NCBI GenBank assembly: GCA_021155045.1
Contig: JAJNQB010000011.1
Location: 1 to 30,250, forward strand
Origin: Arcticibacter sp.
Lineage (GTDB): Bacteria > Bacteroidota > Bacteroidia > 2-12-FULL-35-15
Length of the DNA stretch: 30,250 nucleotides
Reading direction: 5' to 3'
The translations under genes and the position numbers were made by a program. The notes beneath the pieces were generated by a model. That model saw nothing but the letters and a program-made list of their open reading frames with translations, ran no database searches and was not told where the DNA came from. Below, in pieces: positions 1 to 7,926 of this stretch (positions are counted from its first letter, which is position 1; each line of letters opens with the position of its first letter).

Positions 1-13
1 AAGTTTTTTAAAT

Positions 14-80
14 AATTCCTTCACACGTTCTCGATACGTTCACCTAACCGGTGAACACTCGAACTGACAGCGCACATTTG
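14..80. repeat. Intergenic repeat, copy 1
   Basis: This block begins AATTCCTTCACACGTTCTCG and shares that opening, the later GGTGAACACT and a GACAGCG word with the block at 331-420. It contains a hairpin in which GTTCACC (38-44) pairs with GGTGAAC (50-56), flanked by TCGA on both sides (31-34 and 59-62). A shorter, more degenerate relative (AAATAATTCCTTAACAC) lies near 230-248. The similarity is seen directly; the origin is unknown. Confidence 0.5.
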
Positions 81-330
81 TTTTGCTATTATAAATAAAA
101 TATCATTTCGAAGTAGCGGGAAGGAATGACAGCAAACGATGGCGAATAGTTGATTGTGGGCGGTTGTCAGTCTGAGCTCAGCCGAAGACTTGTTTCTTTT
201 TTATCAAGAAAAAAGAAAGCAAAAAGGTTTTAAATAATTCCTTAACACTTTCCTGCGCTTTTGATAACAAATGAATTTTTAAGAAAAATTTTATTAGGTC
301 GGTGATAGGAAAGTACAAAATTTTCAAATC

Positions 331-420
331 AATTCCTTCACACGTTTTCGATACATTCAGCTATCGGTGAACACTCTCCATAGGAGTAAAACGACCAGAC
401 AGCGTACGGTTTGCATTTTG
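331..420. repeat. Intergenic repeat, copy 2
   Basis: This is a diverged copy of the block at 14-80, with the same opening (AATTCCTTCACACGTT), the same GGTGAACACT word and a later GACAGCG word. It carries about 20 extra bases after the ACACT word, and its hairpin arms have lost several pairs. That pattern suggests an old dispersed repeat rather than a recent tandem duplication. Confidence 0.5.
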
Positions 421-426
421 TTTCTT

Positions 427-465
427 CGTCATTGCGAGGGCTTTTCGCCCGAAGCAATCTCTCGG
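427..465. repeat. CGTCATTGCGAGG-type dispersed element
   Basis: The sequence starts CGTCATTGCGAGG and ends GAAGCAATCTCTCGG, with a small GGGC/GCCC hairpin (438-441 with 447-450) in the middle. From general knowledge, words of the form GTCATTGCGAGG...GAAGCAATC recur as short palindromic repeats in many unrelated bacterial genomes, including Bacteroidota. Only one copy is in this window, so its repeat nature rests on that recollection. Confidence 0.45.
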
Positions 466-572
466 TATTATTATTTTTTTTCTTTTTAGTACTTGATTTA
501 TATTTCAAACTTAAAATTAACTTAAAGTCAATGGGAATAAATGTTTTCATTTTAATTTATTTTAAAAATAGT

Positions 573-601
573 TTGTTGATTTGCGAAAAGAATTAAATTT
601 G
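573..601 (+). promoter_or_regulatory. Bacteroidetes-type promoter for the T9SS protein
   Basis: TTG at 573-575 is followed after 18 bases by TAAATTTG at 594-601, a full match to the -33/-7 form TTG-N(17-23)-TAnnTTTG. Transcription would start near 607, giving a leader of roughly 30 bases before the ATG at 636. Confidence 0.6.
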
Positions 602-635
602 CTAAAAACTATTTATTAATTAAAAATTAAATTAC

Positions 636-1640
636 ATGAAACACTTTTACATTTTAACTACTGCAATTACAAGTGTTTTTATAACGCAAAGTATTGCACA
701 AACAATAACTGCTACAGGTTCTAATCCTGTTATTGGTGAAACATTTAATTATAAAACTACTAGCTATTTTGGACCAGGTACTTCTGGAACTGGGCAAACA
801 TGGAATTTTTCTACTATTTCTGGAGCAAGTACAACCTCAAATGTTGTATCCGTTAGCTCAACACCAAACGGTTCAAGCTTTCCGAATGCAAACGTTGCAC
901 TTACTGGAGCAGGTTCAACGTATAGCTACCAAAAAACTTCGGCAACTGTTTTGCAAAATTATGGTTTTGTAGGTAGTGGAGTTGTTATTGCGTATTCAAA
1001 TCCAGAAGATTTATTGCGCTATCCTTTTTCTTTCAGCAATACTTTTTCTGATACTTGGGCTGCAATTTTTACAAACGGTGGTTACACTTTTTACCGTAAT
1101 GGTTCATCTACAATAACTGCTGACGGAACAGGAACATTAATTACCCCCACAGCAACATTTACAGGCGTTTTACGTGTACACTTAGTAGAAAATTATAGCG
1201 ATTCTGTAAATATTTTTGGAACACCAACCGTTACTACTTATAACAACGACCAGTATTTGTGGTATAAAGATGGAATTCATTATCCATTAGCATCTTGCTA
1301 TTCATTAACTACAGGAGCCGGAACAACAACAGGAGGTTCTTACTATGTTAGTACAAGTGTTGGAATAGAAGAAAATTTGGCATTAGCAAACAGTATCAAT
1401 TTATTTCCAAATCCAACATCTGAAAATATTCGTTTGAAATACAATATAGAAAGCACCACATCGGTTAAAATTTCTATTATCAACATACTTGGACAAGAAG
1501 TTTATGCTGAAGAAATTTCAAAATTATCTGCTGGCGAACAAACAATTGATTTGAATGTAAGTTCATTCGAAAAAGGAACATATTTTGTGAAAATTCAAAC
1601 AAACGATTCTTTCGCTACAAAAAAGATAATTGTTCAATAA
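636..1640 (+). CDS. Secreted protein with T9SS type A sorting domain
   Basis: This 334-residue protein starts with a classical signal peptide (residues 1-21, ending SIAQ). It has a middle part rich in Ser, Thr, Gly and aromatic residues with no domain I can name. The last 85 or so residues form a Por secretion/T9SS sorting domain: an FPNPT motif near 257, then KISIINILGQEV and a terminal KGTYFVKIQ...KKIIVQ block. It should cross the inner membrane by Sec and the outer membrane by T9SS, ending up surface-attached or released. The ATG at 636 is set by the signal peptide and the promoter just upstream. It stands alone, with a strong terminator after it. Its function beyond export is unknown. Confidence 0.85.
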   Translation: MKHFYILTTAITSVFITQSIAQTITATGSNPVIGETFNYKTTSYFGPGTSGTGQTWNFSTISGASTTSNVVSVSSTPNGSSFPNANVALTGAGSTYSYQKTSATVLQNYGFVGSGVVIAYSNPEDLLRYPFSFSNTFSDTWAAIFTNGGYTFYRNGSSTITADGTGTLITPTATFTGVLRVHLVENYSDSVNIFGTPTVTTYNNDQYLWYKDGIHYPLASCYSLTTGAGTTTGGSYYVSTSVGIEENLALANSINLFPNPTSENIRLKYNIESTTSVKISIINILGQEVYAEEISKLSAGEQTIDLNVSSFEKGTYFVKIQTNDSFATKKIIVQ

Positions 1641-1656
1641 TTGCGTTTTTTATACC

Positions 1657-1693
1657 AAAAGGGTTTACAGTTATCAACTGTAAACCCTTTTTT
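1657..1693 (+). terminator. Rho-independent terminator
   Basis: A perfect 16-bp stem (1657-1672 with 1676-1691) closes a 3-base loop ATC and runs into T residues. It lies 17 bases after the stop codon of the T9SS protein. The flanking A and T runs would let it work in both directions, but only the plus-strand gene needs it. Confidence 0.9.
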
Positions 1694-1725
1694 ATTAACC
1701 AAATTCAAAATAATTACCTAAAAAC

Positions 1726-1757
1726 TTGACTTTTAACATATTAATTACTTAACTTTA
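1726..1757 (+). promoter_or_regulatory. Probable promoter of the 147-residue secreted protein
   Basis: TTG at 1726-1728, a 21-base spacer and TAACTTTA at 1750-1757 match the Bacteroidetes promoter form at all but the last base. The start codon follows 23 bases later. Confidence 0.4.
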
Positions 1758-1780
1758 CTTCTGAATTCATCTGGCTAATA

Positions 1781-2224
1781 ATGCAAACTATCAAAAAATA
1801 TTGTGCATTCATCTTATTATCAGTTGTTACAGTTGTTGTAACAGCCCAGCCAAGTAATTATTCTAATCAAGCTGTTGTTACCATTGTAGGTAATCCTGCT
1901 GGAGAAAACAATGGGAATGATTTTGATTTGAATAATACCAATGCAAACCCTTATCAGCAAAATGTTGCCCCTCCTCAGCAAGCCTACCAAAATCAAACAG
2001 TAATGCTGATAGAGCCGACCCTTGAAAATGGCTTTCATACACGTATGCAAATTGCAAGTTCTCAACAATCATACGAAAGATCAAGTACTCCATCTTATTC
2101 AGGCGAAGTAAGAAAGCATAAAGCCTCTGTTTCAGAGCGTTCTTTTAACATAAAAAAACGTTTGAAATCATGGTTGCCAAAACGCAAAAAAAGATATCGT
2201 CCACATCTTTGCGGTAGATTTTAA
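1781..2224 (+). CDS. Small secreted protein, Asn/Gln-rich with basic tail
   Basis: The 147-residue product has a clear signal peptide (about residues 1-22, cleaved near TAQ). An Asn/Gln/Pro-rich low-complexity stretch follows (about 24-75), and the C-terminus is strongly basic with KKRLK and PKRKKRYR clusters (about 125-142). I recognise no family. The mature protein would be exported to the periplasm or beyond. The basic tail could bind acidic envelope polymers or nucleic acid, but that is a guess. It has its own probable promoter and no T9SS sorting domain. The overlapping minus-strand frames at 1820-2093 look like shadows because they lack signal peptides or recognisable motifs. Confidence 0.7.
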   Translation: MQTIKKYCAFILLSVVTVVVTAQPSNYSNQAVVTIVGNPAGENNGNDFDLNNTNANPYQQNVAPPQQAYQNQTVMLIEPTLENGFHTRMQIASSQQSYERSSTPSYSGEVRKHKASVSERSFNIKKRLKSWLPKRKKRYRPHLCGRF

Positions 2225-2252
2225 TTTTACTTTTTAATTTCTCTGTTTTTTA

Positions 2253-2260
2253 TATCTTTG
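2253..2260 (+). promoter_or_regulatory. -7 promoter element (TATCTTTG)
   Basis: TATCTTTG is a full match to TAnnTTTG and lies 23 bases before the ATG of the PorE-like gene. No TTG is present at the right distance upstream (only T-rich sequence), so the -33 half is weak. Confidence 0.45.
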
Positions 2261-2283
2261 TTATCCCTTAAAAAAGTATAACA

Positions 2284-3882
2284 ATGAAGAAAATTATTAC
2301 AGTTTCGATAGCTTTATTTTTTATAACGTTTTTTGCAAACACCACTTTTTCGCAAGACGAAAGAAAAACAACACCTTTTTCTGCTGAACAAAAATTTAAT
2401 AATGGCAATTATGAAGGTGCTTTAGAAGATTACTTAACACTATTAGAGAGCGATTCTAAAAATGATAAATACAATTATAATATTGCTATTTGTTATTTGA
2501 ATACAAATATTAATAAATCAAAAGCAATACCTTATCTCGAAATAATAACCCGTAAACCTAAGTTTGACCCTAATGCAGTGTATTTGCTTGGTCGTGCGTA
2601 TCATTATGCTTACCGTTTTGATGATGCAATCAAAGCATATACTACTTTTAAACAAACAGGAAGAGGCAATGCAGATAATTTATTTGATGTTGATCGCCAA
2701 ATACAGTTTTGTATCAATGCAAAAGAATTAATTAAATTTCCATTAAATGTTACATTCGAAAACTTAGGAGCAAATATTAATTCGCCTTACGCTGATTATT
2801 ATCCATTTGTTCCAAGTGATGAAGCATTTATTATTTATAACTCTCGCAGACCAGAGGAAGGAGCAACCCAACCTAAAGAAGATGGTTCTTATCCTGCAGC
2901 AATTTTTATTGCAAAAGTAACGGATGGTAATTTTATTAAGTCAAAAAATATAGGACCTCCAATTTCAAAAAAAGATGGGGAACAAGAAGTAATCGGATTG
3001 TCTTCTAACGGAGAATCAATGCTTTTATATTATACAAATTTAAAAGGTGTTGGTGATATTTATATAACTGGTATAGATAAAAACAAAGCATTTAAAACGG
3101 CTGAAAAATTACCAGAAAATATCAATTCGTCCAAAGCCGAAGAAATAGCTGCCTGTATAAGTTCAGACGCTTCATTGCTTTATTTTGCAAGCACAAGAAT
3201 TGGAGGAATAGGAGGAACCGATTTATATGTAAGTAAAAAATTACCTAATGGAACATGGGGACCACCTCAAAATTTAGGACCCGAAATCAATACTCCTTTT
3301 GATGAAGATTTTCCGAATCTTTCAGCAGATGGAAAAGTTATATATTTTAGTTCTAACGGGCATACAACCATGGGCGGTTACGATATTTTTAAAGCTGAAT
3401 ATAATGTCGAAACAAAAAAATACGATAATCCTAAAAATTTAGGTTATCCTATTAATACGCCTGAAGATAATTACAATTTCAGAGTTTCAGCAAACAATAG
3501 ATATGGATATATTTCTGCCTTGAGAGAAGGAGGAATGGGTGATTTAGATATTTATCGTGTTACGTTTAATGAAGTAGAGCCACAATATTCTGTTGTAAAA
3601 GGAAATATAATTTCTGCTGATAGCACTCAAAAATTAAATTTTGCTGATGTATTTATTTCGGTAAGCGATTCAAAAACACAAGAACTTATTGGTAATTACT
3701 TGCCAAATCCTAATTCTGGAAAGTATGTGATTGTGCTTTCTCCGGGTACTTATGATATCAATATAGAAGCTACAGGATTTCAATCTGTAATGGAAAGCAT
3801 GACCATATTGGATAAAAGTTCGTTTAGGTTTGAGATAACAAAAGATGTAAAATTACTTCCGGAAGGTTATCAGAAAAAATAA
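2284..3882 (+). CDS. TPR/PD40/carboxypeptidase-regulatory-like exported protein (PorE-like, no OmpA domain)
   Basis: This 532-residue protein has a signal peptide (1-23, ending TFSQ). TPR-like helices follow (about 33-150), then a PD40/WD40-like beta-propeller (about 165-430) with repeats such as FPNLSADGKVIYFSS and GGYDIF. A carboxypeptidase-regulatory-like beta sandwich (about 436-520) begins YSVVKGNI. This is the domain order of PorE, the T9SS-associated periplasmic protein, except that PorE ends in an OmpA peptidoglycan-binding domain and this protein stops right after the sandwich. The frame closes cleanly with TAA and a terminator follows, so the short end looks genuine. A role in envelope organisation or T9SS function is an inference from architecture; it is more likely a paralogue than PorE itself. 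Confidence 0.75.
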   Translation: MKKIITVSIALFFITFFANTTFSQDERKTTPFSAEQKFNNGNYEGALEDYLTLLESDSKNDKYNYNIAICYLNTNINKSKAIPYLEIITRKPKFDPNAVYLLGRAYHYAYRFDDAIKAYTTFKQTGRGNADNLFDVDRQIQFCINAKELIKFPLNVTFENLGANINSPYADYYPFVPSDEAFIIYNSRRPEEGATQPKEDGSYPAAIFIAKVTDGNFIKSKNIGPPISKKDGEQEVIGLSSNGESMLLYYTNLKGVGDIYITGIDKNKAFKTAEKLPENINSSKAEEIAACISSDASLLYFASTRIGGIGGTDLYVSKKLPNGTWGPPQNLGPEINTPFDEDFPNLSADGKVIYFSSNGHTTMGGYDIFKAEYNVETKKYDNPKNLGYPINTPEDNYNFRVSANNRYGYISALREGGMGDLDIYRVTFNEVEPQYSVVKGNIISADSTQKLNFADVFISVSDSKTQELIGNYLPNPNSGKYVIVLSPGTYDINIEATGFQSVMESMTILDKSSFRFEITKDVKLLPEGYQKK

Positions 3883-3894
3883 AAAATGATTTTT

Positions 3895-3922
3895 AAAATG
3901 CTCGATTCTGTCGGGCATTTTT
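3895..3922. terminator. Bidirectional terminator between convergent genes
   Basis: AAAATGCTCG (3895-3904) pairs with CGGGCATTTT (3912-3921) over 10 bp with one G-T pair and a 7-base loop. T-rich sequence lies on both flanks. It sits between the PorE-like gene (plus) and the LysE-type gene (minus) and could end both transcripts. Confidence 0.75.
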
Positions 3923-3929
3923 ACAGACT

Positions 3930-4556
3930 CTAATAGAATACCCTGTAGATTAATATTAAACCCGATACCACAAGTATAATTCCTAAAAGAAAATTAAACA
4001 ATCTTAATATTTTTTCATTCAGGTATTTTGCTATTTTGTTTGCAGAATATGCTTTTAAAACATCAGTAATGAAAACTGTAGAGAGCGCAGCAGCAAAAAA
4101 AAGCAAAATATGAATATGAGTATATTCCGAGTTAGAACTCACAAGACCAACCCATCCTGCCCAAAAAAGTAAAACAAAAGGATTTAAAAGATTTAGAAAA
4201 AAACCTTTAGTAATCATCAAAGGAAAGTTAATTGCTTTTATTTCTATTGGATTACTATTTTCTGGAGTAGGTTGTTTTTTCTGAAATATACTTACAAAAC
4301 CAAAGGTCATCAGAATTGTTCCTCCAATTAAACCAACATACGTTTTGTTTTGAGGATTATTAAAAAGTTGCGCCATTCCTAAATAAGCTAAAAACACACA
4401 AAATAAATCACTTAAAATAATTCCAATTGCCAGCGCAAAACCCGATTTAAAACCATTTTTAGAGCTTGTTTGTAGCAAAGCAAAAAAAGCAGGTCCAAAT
4501 GAAAAAGCTAAAGCTAATCCCAACATAAATCCTTGTATTATAGCTTTAAATATCAA
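3930..4556 (-). CDS. LysE/RhtB-family transporter
   Basis: The 208-residue protein is almost entirely hydrophobic, with about six membrane segments. The first carries the family pattern around SFGPAFFALLQTS (about 19-31), typical of the LysE/RhtB exporters that move amino acids and related small molecules out across the inner membrane. Length matches the family. Its ATG overlaps the stop of the GH3-family gene by 4 bases (ATGA), so the two are translationally coupled. That coupling suggests the cargo is related to the GH3 reaction, for example an amino acid or an acyl-amino acid. The substrate cannot be read from the sequence. Confidence 0.8.
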   Translation of the reverse strand: MIFKAIIQGFMLGLALAFSFGPAFFALLQTSSKNGFKSGFALAIGIILSDLFCVFLAYLGMAQLFNNPQNKTYVGLIGGTILMTFGFVSIFQKKQPTPENSNPIEIKAINFPLMITKGFFLNLLNPFVLLFWAGWVGLVSSNSEYTHIHILLFFAAALSTVFITDVLKAYSANKIAKYLNEKILRLFNFLLGIILVVSGLILIYRVFY

Positions 4557-6094
4557 CTAACGTCTATTTTTTGTTGGTTAAGAAAGTTTTTCCAGTCATC
4601 TATTTTTTCGCCTTTTAAAACTCTTGGAAACTTATTTTGCGCTCCAGCTTTTCCTTTCAATTTCATAAAGTTATAAAATATTTCAGAAGGTAAAACATCT
4701 ACAATTATTTCTTTTAAGGCTGAAATTCGCTCTACTTTATAATCATCATTTAATTGCTTTAATTTTTCGTCTAATAATAATTTTAATGCAGTAGTATCAA
4801 CTATACTATCTGTTCCAATATACCAGTGATGAGCAAACATACTTTCATATCTTTCTCCAAATACGGTAAATTCTTTTATATCAATTTTTAGATCTTTTGA
4901 AACAAGTTCTACGGCTTTGTTCATGTTGTCTTGTGAAAGATGTTCGCCACATAAACTTAAAAAATGTTTTGTTCTTCCTGTGATAACTATTTCGCTATTT
5001 TTTGTGGATGTAAATTTTATGGTATCTCCTAACAAATAACGCCATGCTCCAGAGCAGGTTGATAGTAAAAGAGCATATTCTTCATTTTCTTTTACTTCTC
5101 CAATATGAAGTGTTTCGGGTTTGTTAATCATATTGCTTTCCGAATCGAAATTTTTTTCATTGAAAGGAATAAATTCGAAAAATATTCCAATGTCCAAAAC
5201 TAATTTAATTGACTCGGTATCACCTCTGTTTTGGAATCCAATAAATCCTTCGGAAGCAAGATAGGTATCGAAATAAAGTATTGGCTTTCCTAAGAGTTTT
5301 TCAAATCCTGTTTTGTAGGGGGTAAAAGAAACGCCTCCGTGAATATAAACCAAAAGGTTGGGCCAAATTTCATGAATATTTTTTACGTTATACTCTTTTA
5401 TGATTCGTTCAAACAAAATCTGTATCCAAGCAGGTACTCCACAAATTATCCCAATATCCCAATCTTTGGCTTTTTTAGTCATCTCATCTAACTTTTTTTC
5501 CCAATCTTTTTGCTTTTTTATTTCGTTTTTTGGCAAACCAAAATTTTGAGCATAAAAAGGAATGTTGCTAGTTGTTATTCCGCTTAAATCACCTTCGTAA
5601 TAAGTTCCATTATAAGTTAAATCAGTACTGCCACCAATCATCAAAACCGCTCTTTCAAAGTGTTCTTTTGGTAAATCTATTTTTGCTTGACTAACTAGTT
5701 GGCGAGTTGTAGTTTTTGTAATGGCTTTTAACATATCTGAGGAAACGGGTATGTGTTTGCTTGTTGCTTCAGATGTTCCAGAGCTTAATGCAAAATAATT
5801 GATTTTTCTGGGCCAACAAACATTTTTTTCGCCTTCTAAAGAACGCCACCACCATTGCTTAAAAATAGAATTATAATCATGAGTTGGAACACTATTTCTA
5901 TATTCTTCAATAATATTTTTACTGTTTAATATTTTTGAAAAATTATAATGTTCTCCAAAAGCTGTAAATTCAGCCTTTGTAAGCAGTTTTTTTAAAACCT
6001 TTTCTTGTTGTTTTAAAACGTTTACTTTCCTAATTTTAGGTATGCGTCCGCGCAACTCAAATGTTCTTTTAATAAGTGCTCCTAAAATTGCCAT
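4553..6094 (-). CDS. GH3-family acyl-acid amido synthetase
   Basis: This 513-residue protein matches the GH3 auxin-responsive family, adenylate-forming enzymes that in plants join acyl acids such as indole-acetate or jasmonate to amino acids. The N-terminal part has the ATP-binding block SSGTSEATSKHIPVS (104-118). The C-terminal half has a GAWRYLLGDTIKF block and ITGRTKHFLSLCGEHLS, the hinge and second nucleotide-contact region. Length is only slightly below the plant enzymes. Bacteroidota commonly carry such homologues, whose substrates are largely unknown. The ATG start at 6094 is followed by a plausible helical N-terminus. The gene is the first of a two-gene operon with the LysE-type exporter. 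Family assignment is firm; the actual acid and amino acid are not known. Confidence 0.85.
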   Translation of the reverse strand: MAILGALIKRTFELRGRIPKIRKVNVLKQQEKVLKKLLTKAEFTAFGEHYNFSKILNSKNIIEEYRNSVPTHDYNSIFKQWWWRSLEGEKNVCWPRKINYFALSSGTSEATSKHIPVSSDMLKAITKTTTRQLVSQAKIDLPKEHFERAVLMIGGSTDLTYNGTYYEGDLSGITTSNIPFYAQNFGLPKNEIKKQKDWEKKLDEMTKKAKDWDIGIICGVPAWIQILFERIIKEYNVKNIHEIWPNLLVYIHGGVSFTPYKTGFEKLLGKPILYFDTYLASEGFIGFQNRGDTESIKLVLDIGIFFEFIPFNEKNFDSESNMINKPETLHIGEVKENEEYALLLSTCSGAWRYLLGDTIKFTSTKNSEIVITGRTKHFLSLCGEHLSQDNMNKAVELVSKDLKIDIKEFTVFGERYESMFAHHWYIGTDSIVDTTALKLLLDEKLKQLNDDYKVERISALKEIIVDVLPSEIFYNFMKLKGKAGAQNKFPRVLKGEKIDDWKNFLNQQKIDVS

Positions 6095-6118
6095 TTTGCT
6101 ATTGTTGTTTTACTTTTG
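6088..6118 (+). promoter_or_regulatory. Promoter of the AIM6-like gene
   Basis: TTG at 6088-6090, a 20-base spacer and TACTTTTG at 6111-6118 fit the Bacteroidetes consensus exactly. The -33 element lies within the first codons of the divergent GH3 gene. The predicted transcript start, near 6124, leaves a leader of about 42 bases. Confidence 0.65.
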
Positions 6119-6165
6119 ACATCACTAAAATACAAAAGAAATCACTTAGTCCTTACTCAATGTAA

Positions 6166-6948
6166 ATGAAATATATTTTATTTTTTTTAAGTTTTATTTT
6201 ATTCTTTGGTATAACTGCTTTTGCTCAGGATAAAATACTACTTAATGCTCATTCTCATAACGATTATAAACAAAAAAAGCCGTTAGTAACGGCTTTGAAA
6301 TATAATTATAAAAGTGTGGAGGCAGATGTTTTTCTGATTAAAGGTAAATTAATTGTGGCTCATACTTATCCTTTATTAAAAAAAAGGAAAACCTTACAGA
6401 GTCTATATCTCCAGCCTTTATTTGATAGTATTTCAAAAAATGGTTCTGTTTATGAAAAATCCAAACAAACAATTATTCTTTTAATAGATATTAAATCGAA
6501 TGCAGAAAATGTATATACCGTTTTGTGCAAAGAGTTTGAAAAATATAAGCCTTTTTTGACATCTGTAGAAAATGGTAAAGTCATTGAACGGCAGCTAACC
6601 ATTGTATTGTCAGGAAAGAAACCTTATGCTAAAATTGTTGCGGATACCAATCGCTTTATGTTTATTGATCAAAGTCTTTTATCTATTGATAATTCTAATT
6701 ACGATTCTTCTGTTTGTTATATGGCAAGTGCAAAATATTCTAACCTAATTAAAAAGAGACAGGTTTCTGCTATTGAAGAAGAGAACTTAAAAAAAATCAT
6801 TATAAAAGCTCACCAGCAAGGTAAATTAGTTCGGTTATGGGCTATTCCTGAAGATGAAGCTGTTTGGAAAACACTATTGGATTATAAATTAGATTTAATA
6901 GGAGCAGATGATTTAGAAAAATTAAAACTTTTTTTAGAAAAAAAATAA
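6166..6948 (+). CDS. Periplasmic AIM6-like / PI-PLC-GDPD superfamily phosphodiesterase
   Basis: The 260-residue product has a signal peptide (1-21, ending AFAQ). Next comes the block NAHSHNDYKQKKPL (27-40), with His29 and His31, then SVEADVFL (Glu52, Asp54) and IVAHTYPL with His66. This His/Glu-Asp/His arrangement is typical of the phosphatidylinositol-phospholipase C / glycerophosphodiesterase fold, and the HSHNDY wording is that of the AIM6-like branch. It should act in the periplasm or at the outer membrane on a phosphodiester or phospholipid head group. The true substrate is unknown. The gene is monocistronic with its own consensus promoter and ends convergent to the brkB-type gene. Confidence 0.75.
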   Translation: MKYILFFLSFILFFGITAFAQDKILLNAHSHNDYKQKKPLVTALKYNYKSVEADVFLIKGKLIVAHTYPLLKKRKTLQSLYLQPLFDSISKNGSVYEKSKQTIILLIDIKSNAENVYTVLCKEFEKYKPFLTSVENGKVIERQLTIVLSGKKPYAKIVADTNRFMFIDQSLLSIDNSNYDSSVCYMASAKYSNLIKKRQVSAIEEENLKKIIIKAHQQGKLVRLWAIPEDEAVWKTLLDYKLDLIGADDLEKLKLFLEKK

Positions 6949-6993
6949 TCTTTAAACCGCAATTATACAGTAGAAAAATATGAAAAAGCTACA

Positions 6994-7926
6994 CTAGCTA
7001 TCTATTTGTGGCTTAAGAAAATGTTTTTTTGCGCTGTGAATACTTGCATTTAAGTCAAACCCTACCAAAAGAATTAAAGAATTAATAAAAAACCAAAGCA
7101 TAATTACAATTAAAGTTCCTATAGAGCCATAAAGTTTATTGTACTTACCGAAATTATTTACATAATACGCAAATGCTATCGAAGCTACAATTATTAATAC
7201 AGTAGAAAACATAGAGCCTGCTGAAAAAAATCTCCAGCCTTTTTTCTTTTTCGGACCTAAAAAATAATTGAATGAAATTACTGCATAACACAAGCCAAAA
7301 AAGATAAGCCATTTAGCAAAAAATAAAATGTAATAGATAATTTTATTGCTATTTATAAAATGTTTTGAACCTATTTCTCCGCCAATTAAAAGAGCTATGG
7401 CAATTGATAGTAAAATAAAATTTACCAGTAGCATCAATAATGAAATTAAGCGTTGTTGAAACGCTTTTCGTGTTTCAATTTCGTGATACGTTTCATTAAA
7501 AGAATTTATCATAGCGTTAAATCCATTGCTTGCAAAGTATAAAGCAGAAATAAAACCGAATGATAATAAACCACTTCTAGGCTTTTTTATAATATCAACT
7601 ATTGTATCTTCAACAGTTTCAAATGCAGAAGTAGGCAATACTTCTTGCAGTAAATTGAAAAGATAAGTTTGAAAATTTTCAATTGGGATGTATGGTATTA
7701 GTGTAAATAAAAATATGATTGAAGGAAAAATCGCTAAAAAAAAGTTGAAAGCTAAAGAAGAAGCCCGCATATTTAAAGAGCCATTTTTTAACCCTTGAAA
7801 AAAGAATTTTGATACAATATAAAAAGAAAGACCTTCGAATCCTGGCAACACCACTTTCTTACTCGCTTTTATTGCTTTGTAAGCTGGTTTTATTTTAATA
7901 AGCTGTCTTATATATTTAAACTGCAT
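6994..7926 (-). CDS. YihY/virulence factor BrkB family membrane protein
   Basis: This 310-residue protein has the features of the YihY/BrkB family: an early MRASSLAFNFFLAIFPSIIFLF segment spread over about 53-74, and several further membrane spans. Near the end it has YGSIGTLIVIMLWFFINSLILL (about 266-287). The family was once misnamed RNase BN; its function is still unclear. The ATG directly abuts the stop codon of nadC with no gap, so it is the last gene of the DUF4783-nadC-brkB operon. A short hairpin (6987-6991 with 6995-6999) with a T run on the minus strand overlaps its stop codon and may help end the transcript. Confidence 0.85.
   Translation of the reverse strand: MQFKYIRQLIKIKPAYKAIKASKKVVLPGFEGLSFYIVSKFFFQGLKNGSLNMRASSLAFNFFLAIFPSIIFLFTLIPYIPIENFQTYLFNLLQEVLPTSAFETVEDTIVDIIKKPRSGLLSFGFISALYFASNGFNAMINSFNETYHEIETRKAFQQRLISLLMLLVNFILLSIAIALLIGGEIGSKHFINSNKIIYYILFFAKWLIFFGLCYAVISFNYFLGPKKKKGWRFFSAGSMFSTVLIIVASIAFAYYVNNFGKYNKLYGSIGTLIVIMLWFFINSLILLVGFDLNASIHSAKKHFLKPQIDS

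Larger units (their letters stand above)
1..572. other. Gene-free region with degenerate intergenic repeats
   Basis: No convincing gene is present here. The two short reading frames that cross it (338-550 and 411-596) have low-complexity, biased translations and no homology I recognise. The stretch instead holds related repeat copies, an A/T-rich hairpin at 193-218 (TTTCTTTTTT, 6-base loop, AAAAAAGAAA) and a short element at 427-465. It looks like decaying repeat-rich spacer, more GC-rich in patches than the neighbouring coding sequence. Confidence 0.6.
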
